Shown here one piece after another: positions 17,159 through 24,924 of a stretch of DNA of 64,000 nucleotides. The stretch covers positions 434,001 to 498,000 of the forward strand of contig NZ_FOUK01000002.1 of assembly GCF_900114845.1 (NCBI RefSeq), given 5' to 3'. The notes below the pieces were generated by a model. The model had not been told where the DNA came from, ran no database searches, and saw only the letters and a list, made by a program, of their open reading frames with translations. Numbering within the stretch: position 1 is the first letter of the stretch; every line of letters starts with the position of its first letter. Source of the stretch: Pimelobacter simplex (GTDB taxonomy: Bacteria > Actinomycetota > Actinomycetes > Propionibacteriales > Nocardioidaceae). Both the position numbers and the translations under genes were made by a program.

Positions 17159-18301
17159 TCAGGCTGCCAACGAGTCGTCGGTCACGGCGCCGGGGCCGCG
17201 CACGGGGGCGGGCTTCGCCGTCCCGCCGGGCAGGGAGTAGCGCACGATCTTCTTGAACACGCTGAACAGCTGCTGGTGCAGGCGACCGGTGTTGTAGGGC
17301 AGGCCGTAGCGCTCGCAGATCTCACGCACCTCGACCGCCATCTCCGGGTAGCGCCGGGCCGGCAGGTCGGGGAACAGGTGGTGCTCGATCTGGTGCGAGA
17401 GGTTGCCGCTCATCAGGTGCATGAGCTTGCTGCCGGTGATGTTGGCCGAGCCGAGCATCTGGCGCAGGTACCAGTGGCCCCGGGTCTCGTCGGCGGTCTC
17501 CTCCTCGGAGAACGACGCGACGCCCGCCGGGAAGTGACCGCAGAAGATGATGTTGAACGCCCACACGTTGCGCACCAGGTTCGCCACCGCGTTGCCGGCG
17601 AACGTGAGCGGGAACAGCGGGCCGGTCAGCGCCGGGAAGAGCACGTAGTCCTTGAGCGCCTGGCGCCGGATCTTGCGCATCAGGCCCGGGTAGAGCGGCT
17701 TGTTGTCGGCCAGCTTCCGCTTGCCGGAGACGATGTTCTCGACCTCCAGGTCGTGCAGCGCCACACCCCACTCGAAGAAGGTCATCAGCAGGAAGGCGTA
17801 GAGCGGGTTGCCGAGGTAGTACGGGTGCCACTTCTGGTCCGGGTCCATGCGCAGGATCCCGTAGCCCACGTCGCGGTCCTTGCCCACGATGTTCGTGAAC
17901 GTGTGGTGGATGTAGTTGTGGGAGTACTTCCACTGCTCGCCGGGGCACACGGTGTCCCAGTCGAACATCCGGGAGTTGAACGCCGGGTCGCCCAGGAAGT
18001 CGTACTGACCGTGCATGACGTTGTGCCCGATCTCCATGTTGTCGAGGATCTTCGACACGCTCAGACAGGCCACGGCCGGGACCCAGCCGATCACGGGCAG
18101 GTAGAAGAGCGCGCGGCCGGCGATCTCCATCTTGCGCTGGGTGGTGACGACCTTGCGGAGGTACTCCGCGTCCGCCTCGCCGAGGTCGGCGAGGACGCGC
18201 TGGCGCAGGCCGTCGAGCTCGGCGCCGAGCTGCTCGATCTGCTCGGCGGTGAGGCCGTGGTACTTCTCGTCGGCCGGGGCGGCCGTGGTGTCGATGCTCA
18301 T
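17159..18301 (-). CDS. membrane fatty-acyl desaturase (DesA3-like)
   Basis: The 380-residue product has the three histidine boxes of the membrane desaturase family: HNVMH, HNYIHH and the HQIEHHLFP box near the C-terminus, which bind the di-iron centre. Hydrophobic segments include FYLPVIGWVPAVACLSV and YAFLLMTFFEWGVAL. It introduces a double bond into acyl chains, taking electrons from the reductase encoded just upstream. The ATG at 18301 follows GAGGAG at good spacing; a longer frame to 18334 would overlap the reductase gene. The arrangement matches mycobacterial desA3 with its oxidoreductase (Rv3229c/Rv3230c). A divergent TetR-family regulator probably controls both. Regioselectivity is not visible. 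Confidence 0.93.
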   Translation of the reverse strand: MSIDTTAAPADEKYHGLTAEQIEQLGAELDGLRQRVLADLGEADAEYLRKVVTTQRKMEIAGRALFYLPVIGWVPAVACLSVSKILDNMEIGHNVMHGQYDFLGDPAFNSRMFDWDTVCPGEQWKYSHNYIHHTFTNIVGKDRDVGYGILRMDPDQKWHPYYLGNPLYAFLLMTFFEWGVALHDLEVENIVSGKRKLADNKPLYPGLMRKIRRQALKDYVLFPALTGPLFPLTFAGNAVANLVRNVWAFNIIFCGHFPAGVASFSEEETADETRGHWYLRQMLGSANITGSKLMHLMSGNLSHQIEHHLFPDLPARRYPEMAVEVREICERYGLPYNTGRLHQQLFSVFKKIVRYSLPGGTAKPAPVRGPGAVTDDSLAA

Positions 18302-18311
18302 GGGGATCTCC

Positions 18312-19469
18312 TCAGAGGTCGATGTGGCAGTCACCGGCAGCGGCGGTGACGCAGATGCGGATCTCCTCGTCCGGCAGGGAGGACTCCTCGCCGGTGAGGA
18401 CGTTGCGGACGGTGCCGGCGGTCTTGGTGCGGGTGCAGGAGAAGCAGATGCCCATCCGGCAGCCGAACTCCGGCTTCAGGCCGAGCTCCTCGGCCTGCTC
18501 GAGCAGGCTGGTCCCGGAGGCGGGGGCACTCGCGCCGGAGCGGGTGAAGGTCACCTCGCCGCTCAGCTCGGCGCCGTCGGCGGACTGCGCGGCCCGGGCC
18601 ACGGCGGGCTTGAAGAACTCCATCCGCAGCCGCGGGGCGAGCACGCCCTCGGCGTCGGCGTAGGCCTCCTTGACCAGCTCGACGAGGCCCGCCGGGCCGC
18701 AGAGCCAGGTGTCGGTCTCGCGGTAGTCGGGCACCAGCCGGCGCAGCTCGAACGCGCTGAACAGCGCGTCGCCGTGGCGCAGGTGGACGTCGACCCCGTT
18801 GTCGGCCGCCGCGATCGCGGCCAGCTCGTCGGCGAAGATCTGGTCCTCGGCGCTGCGGGCGAAGTGCAGGAAGGTGACCTTGCGGCCCGCGTGACCGTCG
18901 TACCCGTCACGCAGGAGGGTGCGCACCATCGACATCGCGGGCGTGATGCCCGAGCCGCCGGTGATGAACAGCAGGTGGTTGGTGGTCGGCGTGGCCGGGC
19001 TCTCGTGGAGCGTGAACTCCCCCTGCGCCTGGCTCAGGTGCAGGATCGTGCCGGGCTGCGCCTGCCGGACCAGGTACGCCGAGACCTGGCCCTCGTCGTG
19101 CGCACGGATGGTGAGCGTGATCTGCTCCCCCGGCGCCGAGGCGGCCGAGGAGATCGAGAACGCCCGGGTCAGCCGCTTGGCACTGCCGGGGAGCTCGACG
19201 CCGACGAGCACGTGCTGGCCGGCCCGGTGGCCGCGCCAGGTGCTCGTGGGCTGCAGGGTGAGGGTGGCGACGGGCGCCGAGTCGGTGCCAGTGGTCTCGC
19301 GGTGGACGGAGACGACCCGGGCGCGCACCTCGTGCGCAGCCCACATCGGGTTGAACCGCTCGAGGTACCGGTCGACGCCGTGCGGGGTGGCCAGCGCCGC
19401 GGCGAGCCGCGAGCGCAGGAGCCGCCCGACCGGGCCGCCGGGAGCCGGCGGGGAGATGAGCGCGGACAT
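18312..19469 (-). CDS. flavin/[2Fe-2S] oxidoreductase partner of the desaturase
   Basis: The 385-residue product has a ferredoxin-NADP reductase-like module with FAD contact (RLTRAFSISSAA), NAD(P) site (LFITGGSGITPAMSMVRTLL) and CGPAGL near the end of the reductase part, then a plant-type [2Fe-2S] domain. The cluster residues are in GCRMGICFSC with the last cysteine in RICVTAAAGDC. It passes electrons from NADPH to the desaturase, as known for mycobacterial Rv3230c. The ATG at 19469 has a strong AAGGAGG site. The desaturase starts 10 bp after its stop. A 24-bp palindrome lies 41 bp upstream. Confidence 0.92.
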   Translation of the reverse strand: MSALISPPAPGGPVGRLLRSRLAAALATPHGVDRYLERFNPMWAAHEVRARVVSVHRETTGTDSAPVATLTLQPTSTWRGHRAGQHVLVGVELPGSAKRLTRAFSISSAASAPGEQITLTIRAHDEGQVSAYLVRQAQPGTILHLSQAQGEFTLHESPATPTTNHLLFITGGSGITPAMSMVRTLLRDGYDGHAGRKVTFLHFARSAEDQIFADELAAIAAADNGVDVHLRHGDALFSAFELRRLVPDYRETDTWLCGPAGLVELVKEAYADAEGVLAPRLRMEFFKPAVARAAQSADGAELSGEVTFTRSGASAPASGTSLLEQAEELGLKPEFGCRMGICFSCTRTKTAGTVRNVLTGEESSLPDEEIRICVTAAAGDCHIDL

Positions 19470-19509
19470 GCGCGCCTCCTTCGGGGCTTCAGGACTTCGT
19501 GGGCGGAAG

Positions 19510-19533
19510 TTGGGTGTACGTCTGTACACCCAA
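19510..19533. promoter_or_regulatory. 24-bp perfect inverted repeat upstream of the reductase-desaturase operon
   Basis: TTGGGTGTAC (19510-19519) and GTACACCCAA (19524-19533) are perfect 10-bp arms around GTCT. The position is right for an operator over the promoter of the reductase gene (ATG 19469). It differs in sequence from the palindrome next to the regulator gene. Confidence 0.75.
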
Positions 19534-19580
19534 ACTCTGACCCGCCGCCCCCGCGACCGTCAACGACCCCACCGCGTGAC

Positions 19581-19598
19581 AGTGCACACATGTGCACT
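19581..19598. promoter_or_regulatory. 18-bp palindrome upstream of the tetR-family gene
   Basis: AGTGCACACATGTGCACT has 8-bp perfect arms (AGTGCACA/TGTGCACT) around CA. It ends 17 bp before the regulator ATG at 19616. Its length and AGTG...CACT ends recall operators of FabR/DesT-type regulators, so it may be an autoregulatory site. Confidence 0.7.
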
Positions 19599-19615
19599 CA
19601 CGTAGACTCGCGGCC

Positions 19616-20239
19616 ATGACCGAGAGCCGCGTCGAGCGCAAGGGCCGGACCCGTCGCGCGATCCTCGACGCCGCACTCGCGCTCTCCGACGACACCACGC
19701 TGGTCGCGCTCTCGCTGCGCCAGGTCGCCAAGGAGGTCGGCATCGTGCCGACCGCCTTCTACCGGCACTTCCCCTCCATCGAGGACCTCGGCCTCGCGCT
19801 CGTGGAGGAATCGCTCGACACGCTGCGCGCCCTGCTGCGCGAGCTGCGCCGGGCCGCGGGCGAGGACGCGGGCACGATCATCGACGGCTCGGTCGCCGTC
19901 CTGGTCGAGCAGGTGCGGGGGCACCACGCCCACTTCGGGTTCCTGGCCCGCGAGCGCTTCGCCGGCCCGGCCGGCGTCCGCGCGGCGATCGCCCGCGGCA
20001 TCGAGCTCGCCGAGCGCGAGCTCGCCACCGACCTGGCCCACCTGCCCGGCACCGACGTCTGGTCCGAGCGCGACCTGCAGATCCTCTCCGCGCTCATCGT
20101 GGGCGCCATGGTCACCACCGCCGAGCGCCTGGTCACCGCCGAGCCGGGCTCGCCGGAGGAGCACCGGATCGCCGAGGCCGCCCGGACCCAGCTGCGGATG
20201 CTGCTCATCGGCGCGCAGAGCTGGAAGTCGCGCGACTGA
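19616..20239 (+). CDS. FabR/DesT-like TetR-family regulator of unsaturated fatty acids
   Basis: The 207-residue product has the helix-turn-helix region SLRQVAKEVGIVPTAFYRHFPSIEDLGLALVEES, which closely follows E. coli FabR ([31 protein letters not shown]). The C-terminus also matches in style (LRMLLIGAQSW). FabR and DesT sense the saturated:unsaturated acyl-CoA balance. Being divergent from the reductase-desaturase operon, as desT is next to desCB in Pseudomonas, it very probably represses that operon when unsaturated acyl chains are plentiful. The ATG at 19616 is preferred; an upstream ATG at 19592 lies inside the palindrome. Confidence 0.88.
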   Translation: MTESRVERKGRTRRAILDAALALSDDTTLVALSLRQVAKEVGIVPTAFYRHFPSIEDLGLALVEESLDTLRALLRELRRAAGEDAGTIIDGSVAVLVEQVRGHHAHFGFLARERFAGPAGVRAAIARGIELAERELATDLAHLPGTDVWSERDLQILSALIVGAMVTTAERLVTAEPGSPEEHRIAEAARTQLRMLLIGAQSWKSRD

Positions 20240-20303
20240 GAACCAAACGCCCTGCAGCGGCGTCTCCCCTGGTGCCAGTGTCCCCTTCTCCAGGAGAACC
20301 CCC

Positions 20304-20906
20304 ATGTCCCGCACTCCCCGGCCCCTCGTCCGGATCGTCCCGCTGCTCGCCCTGCTCGCCCTCGTCGGGAGCCTGCTCGCCCTCGGCTCCGTGCCGTCGA
20401 CCGCGGCCGCACCCCACCGCACCCGGGTGGTGGTCAAGGTCGCCGACTGCGAGGGCTGCCAGGTCTTCCTCCAGCAGGGCCTGCGGAACTCGTGGTGGAG
20501 CAGCCGGACCCACCGCGTCCGCGACGGCAAGGCCGTCTTCTCGGTCCCGTCGACGCGCACCCGCGGCATGTCGATCGGCATCACCGGCACCTGGGAGGCG
20601 ACCAGCCCGCACCCGTCCGGCTTCCAGTCGATCGTGACCCTGCGCTACCGCGGCGTCGCGGCCGGCGACGAGGTCACCGCGGCGGTGGCCCGGACCCAGC
20701 GTCGCGGCTCCGCGTGCTTCGCCGGCACGAGCGCCGACCGCGTCGTCTTCCGGGTCGAGGCCCGGCGGCAGCGGATCGCCGGCAACGGCGGGCCCGCCGT
20801 GACCACCCTGGCCTGGGCCAGCCCGCAGGCCGCCGTGCTCCCCCGCACCCAGGAGCGGGTCTACCGCGGCGTCTTCGGCGCGCAGGACGTCGTGCCCTGC
20901 TCCTGA
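20304..20906 (+). CDS. secreted hypothetical protein
   Basis: The 200-residue product has a clear Sec signal peptide (positive RTPRPLVR, hydrophobic IVPLLALLALVGSLLALG, likely cleavage after STAAA). The mature part looks beta-rich and holds two cysteines close together (DCEGCQVF), one in SACFAGT and one at the end (VPCS), so disulfides are possible. An AGGAG site precedes the ATG. I do not recognise the family. It stands alone between the tetR-like gene and the alpha/beta hydrolase, all on the plus strand, with no overlap. Confidence 0.7.
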   Translation: MSRTPRPLVRIVPLLALLALVGSLLALGSVPSTAAAPHRTRVVVKVADCEGCQVFLQQGLRNSWWSSRTHRVRDGKAVFSVPSTRTRGMSIGITGTWEATSPHPSGFQSIVTLRYRGVAAGDEVTAAVARTQRRGSACFAGTSADRVVFRVEARRQRIAGNGGPAVTTLAWASPQAAVLPRTQERVYRGVFGAQDVVPCS

Positions 20907-20921
20907 CCTCCCGGGTCGTGG

Positions 20922-20935
20922 CTACTCACGAGTAG
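20922..20935. promoter_or_regulatory. 14-bp palindrome upstream of the alpha/beta hydrolase gene
   Basis: CTACTCACGAGTAG has 6-bp perfect arms around AC. It lies about 30-55 bp before the two possible hydrolase starts. It looks like a TetR-type operator; the regulator is not next to it. Confidence 0.45.
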
Positions 20936-20990
20936 TCAGACGCGTCACGTTCGGTGGACGGGCGTGCACCGCGAACGCCACCATGTCGCG

Positions 20991-22070
20991 GTGCCCGCCT
21001 CCGTCGACACCCTGACCACCGCCGCGACCACCGCCGCCCGCAACGCCTGGGCGCTGTCCCCCCTCGGCACCGGCATCGAGCAGTACGACGGCCTGCCGGC
21101 CACCGTGCTCTCCGACGAGCCGCACCGCCGCCTGGTCCGCTACGACCGCACCACGTCGGCGACGGCCTCCCGGCCGGTGCTGCTCGTCCCGCCGCTGGCC
21201 GTCTCGGCCCGCTGCTTCGACCTGCGCCCGGGCCAGAGCCTGGCCGCGCACCTGGTCGCCGCCGGGCGGGCGACGTACCTCGTCGACTACGGGCAGATCA
21301 CCTTCGCCGACCGGGCGATGGGCTTCGAGACCTGGATCGACGACATCCTGCCGACCGCGATCCACGCGGTGCTGCACGACCACGCCGCGGCCGGCGACCC
21401 GGTCGACGGTGTCGACCTGGTCGGCTGGTCGCTCGGCGGCACGATGAGCCTGCTCACCGCCGCCGCGCACCCGGACCTGCCGATCGCCTCGCTGACCGCG
21501 TTCGGCACGCCGATCGACTACACCCGGATCCCGGCCATCCAGCCGCTCGTCGTCGCCGACCGGCTGCTCGGCACCCGCGCGGTCACCGCCCCCACCGCCG
21601 CGCTCGGCGGCGTGCCCCGGCACCTGGTCCGGGCCAGCTACCGCGCGATGGCGCCCAAGCGCGAGCTGACCAAGGCCGTGCACCTGGCCCGCAACATCCT
21701 CGACACCGAGGCACTCGCCCGGACCTCGGCGATCGACGGCTTCATCGGCGAGATGCCCGGCTACCCGGGGCGCGCCTACCACCAGATCCACACCCGGCTG
21801 ATGGTCCGCAACGAGCTCGCGTCCGGGACCGTGCGGCTCACGCCGGGGCGCGAGATCCGGCTGGCCGACGTCCGCACGCCGGTGCTCTTCGTCGGCAGCG
21901 CCAGCGACAACATCGCCGACGGTCCCGCGGTCGAGGCCGGGCCGCGCGTCGTCCCGACCGCGCGGTACGCCGCCGCGGACGGCCTGAGCCACCTCGGCCT
22001 GGTCGCCGGCCCCCGCGCCGCCGAGGTCAGCTGGCCGCTGCTCGACGCCTTCCTCGACGAGCAGCGCTAG
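20991..22070 (+). CDS. alpha/beta hydrolase, PHA synthase-like
   Basis: Two GTG starts are possible, 20991 (359 residues, VPASVDTL) and 20964. The nucleophile elbow GWSLGG follows VDLV; preceding blocks are PVLLVPPLAVSARCFDLRPGQSLAAHL and YLVDYGQITFADRAMGFETWIDDILP. This order resembles polyhydroxyalkanoate synthase/PhaC-like hydrolases, but the nucleophile is Ser, not the Cys of PHA synthases. The late Asp (VGSASDNIAD) and His (DGLSHLGLV) complete a plausible triad. It is probably an esterase or acyl hydrolase in the cytoplasm. It ends at a strong bidirectional terminator. Exact substrate is unknown. Confidence 0.8.
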   Translation: MPASVDTLTTAATTAARNAWALSPLGTGIEQYDGLPATVLSDEPHRRLVRYDRTTSATASRPVLLVPPLAVSARCFDLRPGQSLAAHLVAAGRATYLVDYGQITFADRAMGFETWIDDILPTAIHAVLHDHAAAGDPVDGVDLVGWSLGGTMSLLTAAAHPDLPIASLTAFGTPIDYTRIPAIQPLVVADRLLGTRAVTAPTAALGGVPRHLVRASYRAMAPKRELTKAVHLARNILDTEALARTSAIDGFIGEMPGYPGRAYHQIHTRLMVRNELASGTVRLTPGREIRLADVRTPVLFVGSASDNIADGPAVEAGPRVVPTARYAAADGLSHLGLVAGPRAAEVSWPLLDAFLDEQR

Positions 22071-22077
22071 AGACGCC

Positions 22078-22113
22078 GAACGGCCCGGCCCCCGCGAGGG
22101 GACCGGGCCGTTC
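22078..22113. terminator. bidirectional terminator
   Basis: GAACGGCCCGG (22078-22088) pairs perfectly with CCGGGCCGTTC (22103-22113), with additional CCC/GGG pairing inside. It lies between the stops of the convergent hydrolase and DHA2 transporter genes and can serve both. There is no long T-tract. Confidence 0.85.
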
Positions 22114-22128
22114 GTTCGTCGTACCGGC

Positions 22129-23622
22129 TCAGTGGCCGCCGTGGCCCTCGGCGGCGGGCAGGTCGGACTTGCCCGGCAGCAGGAGCGCCATCGCGACCAC
22201 CACGACGCCGATCACGGCGCCGGTCGCGAAGGCCCACTGCAGGCCGCCCATGAACGCGTCGACCGGGTGCTCGCCGGCCTTGGCGAGGTGCTCGGTGCGG
22301 TTGGTCATGATGACCACGAGCAGCGCGGTGCCGATCGCGCCGGCGACCTGCTGGAGCGTGCCGAGCAGCGAGCTGCCGTGCGAGTAGAGCTGCGGCGACA
22401 GGTCGCCCAGGCCGATGGTGAACACCGGGGTGAACACCGTGGCCAGGCTCGCCATCAGCGCGACGTGCAGCACCACGATCAGGACGTACGGCGTCTCGGC
22501 GCCGATCCGGCTCAGCCCGAACAGCAGCGCGACCATCGCGATCGAGCCCGGGATGACCAGCGGCCGGGCGCCGATCCGGTCGTACACCTTGCCGACCTGC
22601 GGCCCGAGCAGACCCATGGCGAGGCCACCGGGCATCACCATCAGGCCGGTCTGGAGCTCGGTGAGCCCGCGCAGGTCCTGGAGGTAGAGCGGCAGCAGGA
22701 TCATCGAGCCCAGGAAGGCCATGAAGCCGGCGGCCATCAGGACGAGCGAGACGGCGTAGTTGCGGTGCAGCAGCGTGCGCAGGTCGAGCAGCGGACGCTC
22801 GTCGCGCTGGAGCCGGACCTGGTAGAGCGCGAACAGGGCGATCAGCACGACACCGGCGCCGATGAGCGCGGTCGGCTCGGGCCAGTCGGCGTTGCCGACC
22901 TTGCTCAGGCCGTAGACGAAGCTGCTGAAGCCGCCCGCCGCGAGCACGACGCTCAGCCAGCTGACCGGGCTGCTCGTCGTCTCGCCGACGTTCTCGAGGT
23001 TCTTGAAGCCGAAGTAGCCGACCAGGATCGCGATGGGCAGCACCGCGACGAAGATCAGCCGCCACGAGCCGAGCTCGAGGAGGATGCCGGACACCGCCGG
23101 GCCGAGCGCCGGGGCGCAGGACATCGCCAGGGTGACCTGGCCCATCACCCGGCCGCGGTCCTGGGCGGAGACGACCGTCATCAGCGTGGTCATCAGCAGC
23201 GGCATCATGACCGCCGTACCGCCGGCCTGGACGACCCGGCCGACGAGCAGGACACCGAACGTCGGCGCGGCCGCCGCGATCACGGTGCCGATGCTGAACG
23301 TCGTCATCGCCGTGGCGTACGCCGTGCGCGTGGTCACCCGCTGGAGGAACCAGCCGGTCACCGGGATCACCGACGCCATCGTCAGCATGAACACGGTCAG
23401 CGCCCACTGGGCGGTCGTCGAGGTGATCTCGAAGTCGGCCATCAGCCGCGGGACGGCGTTGACCATGATGGTCTCGTTGAGGATCACGACGAAGGTCGCC
23501 GCGACCAGCAGCTTGATCACGAGCGGGGTGCGTCCCGGCGTCGGGATCGCCGACGCGTGGGAGAACTCCTCCTCGAGCTCGGCGATGTCGCCGGTCTCCG
23601 TAGGCCCGGTGGGCGCAGTCAT
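22129..23622 (-). CDS. DHA2-type MFS multidrug transporter (EmrB/QacA family)
   Basis: The 497-residue product has about 14 hydrophobic segments. Helix 1 (LVIKLLVAATFVVILNETIMVNAVPRL) carries the LNETIMVNA form of the DHA2 motif D1. Motif C appears as SCAPALGPAVSGILL, and GRVVQAGGTAVMMPL is the helix-4 region. These proteins export drugs or amphipathic compounds by proton antiport. The ATG at 23622 (MTAPTGPTETGDIAELEEEF) is chosen since the charged tail leads directly to helix 1. No regulator is adjacent, but two inverted repeats lie 120-190 bp upstream. Confidence 0.9.
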   Translation of the reverse strand: MTAPTGPTETGDIAELEEEFSHASAIPTPGRTPLVIKLLVAATFVVILNETIMVNAVPRLMADFEITSTTAQWALTVFMLTMASVIPVTGWFLQRVTTRTAYATAMTTFSIGTVIAAAAPTFGVLLVGRVVQAGGTAVMMPLLMTTLMTVVSAQDRGRVMGQVTLAMSCAPALGPAVSGILLELGSWRLIFVAVLPIAILVGYFGFKNLENVGETTSSPVSWLSVVLAAGGFSSFVYGLSKVGNADWPEPTALIGAGVVLIALFALYQVRLQRDERPLLDLRTLLHRNYAVSLVLMAAGFMAFLGSMILLPLYLQDLRGLTELQTGLMVMPGGLAMGLLGPQVGKVYDRIGARPLVIPGSIAMVALLFGLSRIGAETPYVLIVVLHVALMASLATVFTPVFTIGLGDLSPQLYSHGSSLLGTLQQVAGAIGTALLVVIMTNRTEHLAKAGEHPVDAFMGGLQWAFATGAVIGVVVVAMALLLPGKSDLPAAEGHGGH

Positions 23623-23743
23623 GACAGGTCCTATCGGTAGGGGGGCATGGTCCAGCGGTGGCCGACCAGGTGACGCCGGACGATTCGGTGTGGCCGTCGC
23701 TTCATCTGTTCCACGAACGAGCCGACACCTTTTCGACAGTCGC

Positions 23744-23770
23744 CGCCGAGAGAATTCATCGCTCTCGGCG
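23744..23770. promoter_or_regulatory. inverted repeat upstream of DHA2 transporter
   Basis: CGCCGAGAG (23744-23752) and CTCTCGGCG (23762-23770) are perfect 9-bp arms around a 9-base spacer. They lie about 120 bp upstream of the transporter start in an AT-richer gap. It may be an operator or an RNA hairpin in the leader. Confidence 0.45.
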
Positions 23771-23774
23771 CAAG

Positions 23775-23809
23775 CACTGTCAGGATTCAATCGTCCACCA
23801 CCGACAGTG
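23775..23809. promoter_or_regulatory. second inverted repeat upstream of DHA2 transporter
   Basis: CACTGTC (23775-23781) and GACAGTG (23803-23809) form 7-bp perfect arms 21 bases apart, 4 bp beyond the first inverted repeat. The rest of the gap 23623-23888 holds no gene that I can support. Confidence 0.35.
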
Positions 23810-23889
23810 ATTCCCGCCAACGGTTTTTCGTTGGTCGCGGGCGCGCTGGGCTCGCCGGTCGGGCGGCGGGGCTGGGGCGCGCCCCGAGC

Positions 23890-23921
23890 GGCAGTTTCAC
23901 CGCCTAGGCGGTGAAACTGCC
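23890..23921. repeat. 32-bp perfect palindrome, copy 1
   Basis: The left half is GGCAGTTTCACCGCCT and the right half is its exact reverse complement, with one further C-G pair outside. It begins 7 bp past the stop codon of the oxidoreductase gene on the minus strand. The same element recurs at 31142-31170 (partial) and 31204-31235. It could act as a terminator or as a dispersed extragenic palindrome. Confidence 0.9.
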
Positions 23922-23928
23922 GGACGGC

Positions 23929-24903
23929 TCAACGGGTGAAGACGACCTTCCCGAAGACATCCCCGGCCGCCATCGCCGCGAACCCGTCGCGCGCCTGCTC
24001 CAGCGGCAGCACCCGGTCGATCACCGGGCGCAGGCCGGTGCTGTCGAGCAGGTTGACCAGCGCGGCGAGCTCGCCGCGGGTGCCCATGGTCGAGCCGATC
24101 ACGCTCAGCTGGGTGAAGAAGATCCGGGTCAGCTCGGCGTCGTCGACGTTGGGCCCGGAGGTGGTGCCGGAGATGACGATCCGGCCGCCGGGGCGCAGCG
24201 CGCGCACCGAGTGGGTCCACGTGGCGCGGCCGACGGTCTCCATGACGGCGTCGACCTTGACCGGCAGCCGGGCCCCGGACTCGAAGACCTCGTGGGCGCC
24301 GAGCTCGAGCGCCTTGGCCCGCTTCGCCTCGTCGCGCGACGTCGCGAGCACCCGCAGGCCGCCGGCCCGGGCGAGCGCGATCAGGGCGGTGGCCACGCCG
24401 CCGCCCGCGCCCTGGACCAGGACCGTCTCGCCGGGGGTGAGCCCGCCCTGGGTGAAGAGCATCCGGTACGCCGTGAGCCAGGCCGTCGGCAGGCAGGCGG
24501 CCTCCTCGAACGACATCGAGGCGGGCTTGGGCACCACGTTGCGGCGCGGGACGACGACCTGCTCGGCGAGGGTGCCCTGGTAGCGCTCGGAGAGCAGCGA
24601 GCGGCGCGGGTCGAGCGTCTCGTCGCCGGTCCAGTCGGGGTCGGAGACGACCGCGTGGACGACGACCTCGTTGCCGTCCTCGTCGTACCCGGCGGCGTCG
24701 CAGCCCAGGATCATCGGCAGCGCCTCGGCCTTGAGGCCGACGCCGCGCAGCGACCAGAGGTCGTGGTGGTTGAGCGCGGCGGCCTTGACCGTGACGGTCG
24801 TCCACCCGTCGGGGGCGACCGGGTCGGGCCGCTCGCCGACCACGAGGCCGGTCAGCGGGTCGTCGGGAGAGCTGGCGAAGGAGTCGGCGTAGACGGCGAG
24901 CAT
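23929..24903 (-). CDS. zinc-binding-type MDR oxidoreductase (quinone reductase-like)
   Basis: The 324-residue medium-chain dehydrogenase has the GroES-like N-terminal half (VKAAALNHHDLWSLRG, LGCDAAGYDEDGNEVVV) and a Rossmann half with VLVQGAGGGVATALIALARA. No structural-zinc cysteine cluster is present. It therefore probably reduces enones or quinones with NADPH rather than oxidising alcohols. Substrate unknown. It is transcribed alone on the minus strand: malic enzyme ends 21 bp upstream, so a shared transcript with that gene is possible. A 32-bp palindrome follows its stop. Confidence 0.85.
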   Translation of the reverse strand: MLAVYADSFASSPDDPLTGLVVGERPDPVAPDGWTTVTVKAAALNHHDLWSLRGVGLKAEALPMILGCDAAGYDEDGNEVVVHAVVSDPDWTGDETLDPRRSLLSERYQGTLAEQVVVPRRNVVPKPASMSFEEAACLPTAWLTAYRMLFTQGGLTPGETVLVQGAGGGVATALIALARAGGLRVLATSRDEAKRAKALELGAHEVFESGARLPVKVDAVMETVGRATWTHSVRALRPGGRIVISGTTSGPNVDDAELTRIFFTQLSVIGSTMGTRGELAALVNLLDSTGLRPVIDRVLPLEQARDGFAAMAAGDVFGKVVFTR

Positions 24904-24924
24904 GGGCCCGACGCTATCCGGCGA

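Noticed and set aside
20964..22070. True polyhydroxyalkanoate synthase
   Set aside because: The nucleophile position is Ser (GWSLGG) instead of Cys, and no phaE/phaC partner or granule gene is nearby.
23623..23889. Small regulator gene in the gap upstream of the DHA2 transporter
   Set aside because: No frame of reasonable length with a helix-turn-helix or a ribosome-binding site could be found on either strand.
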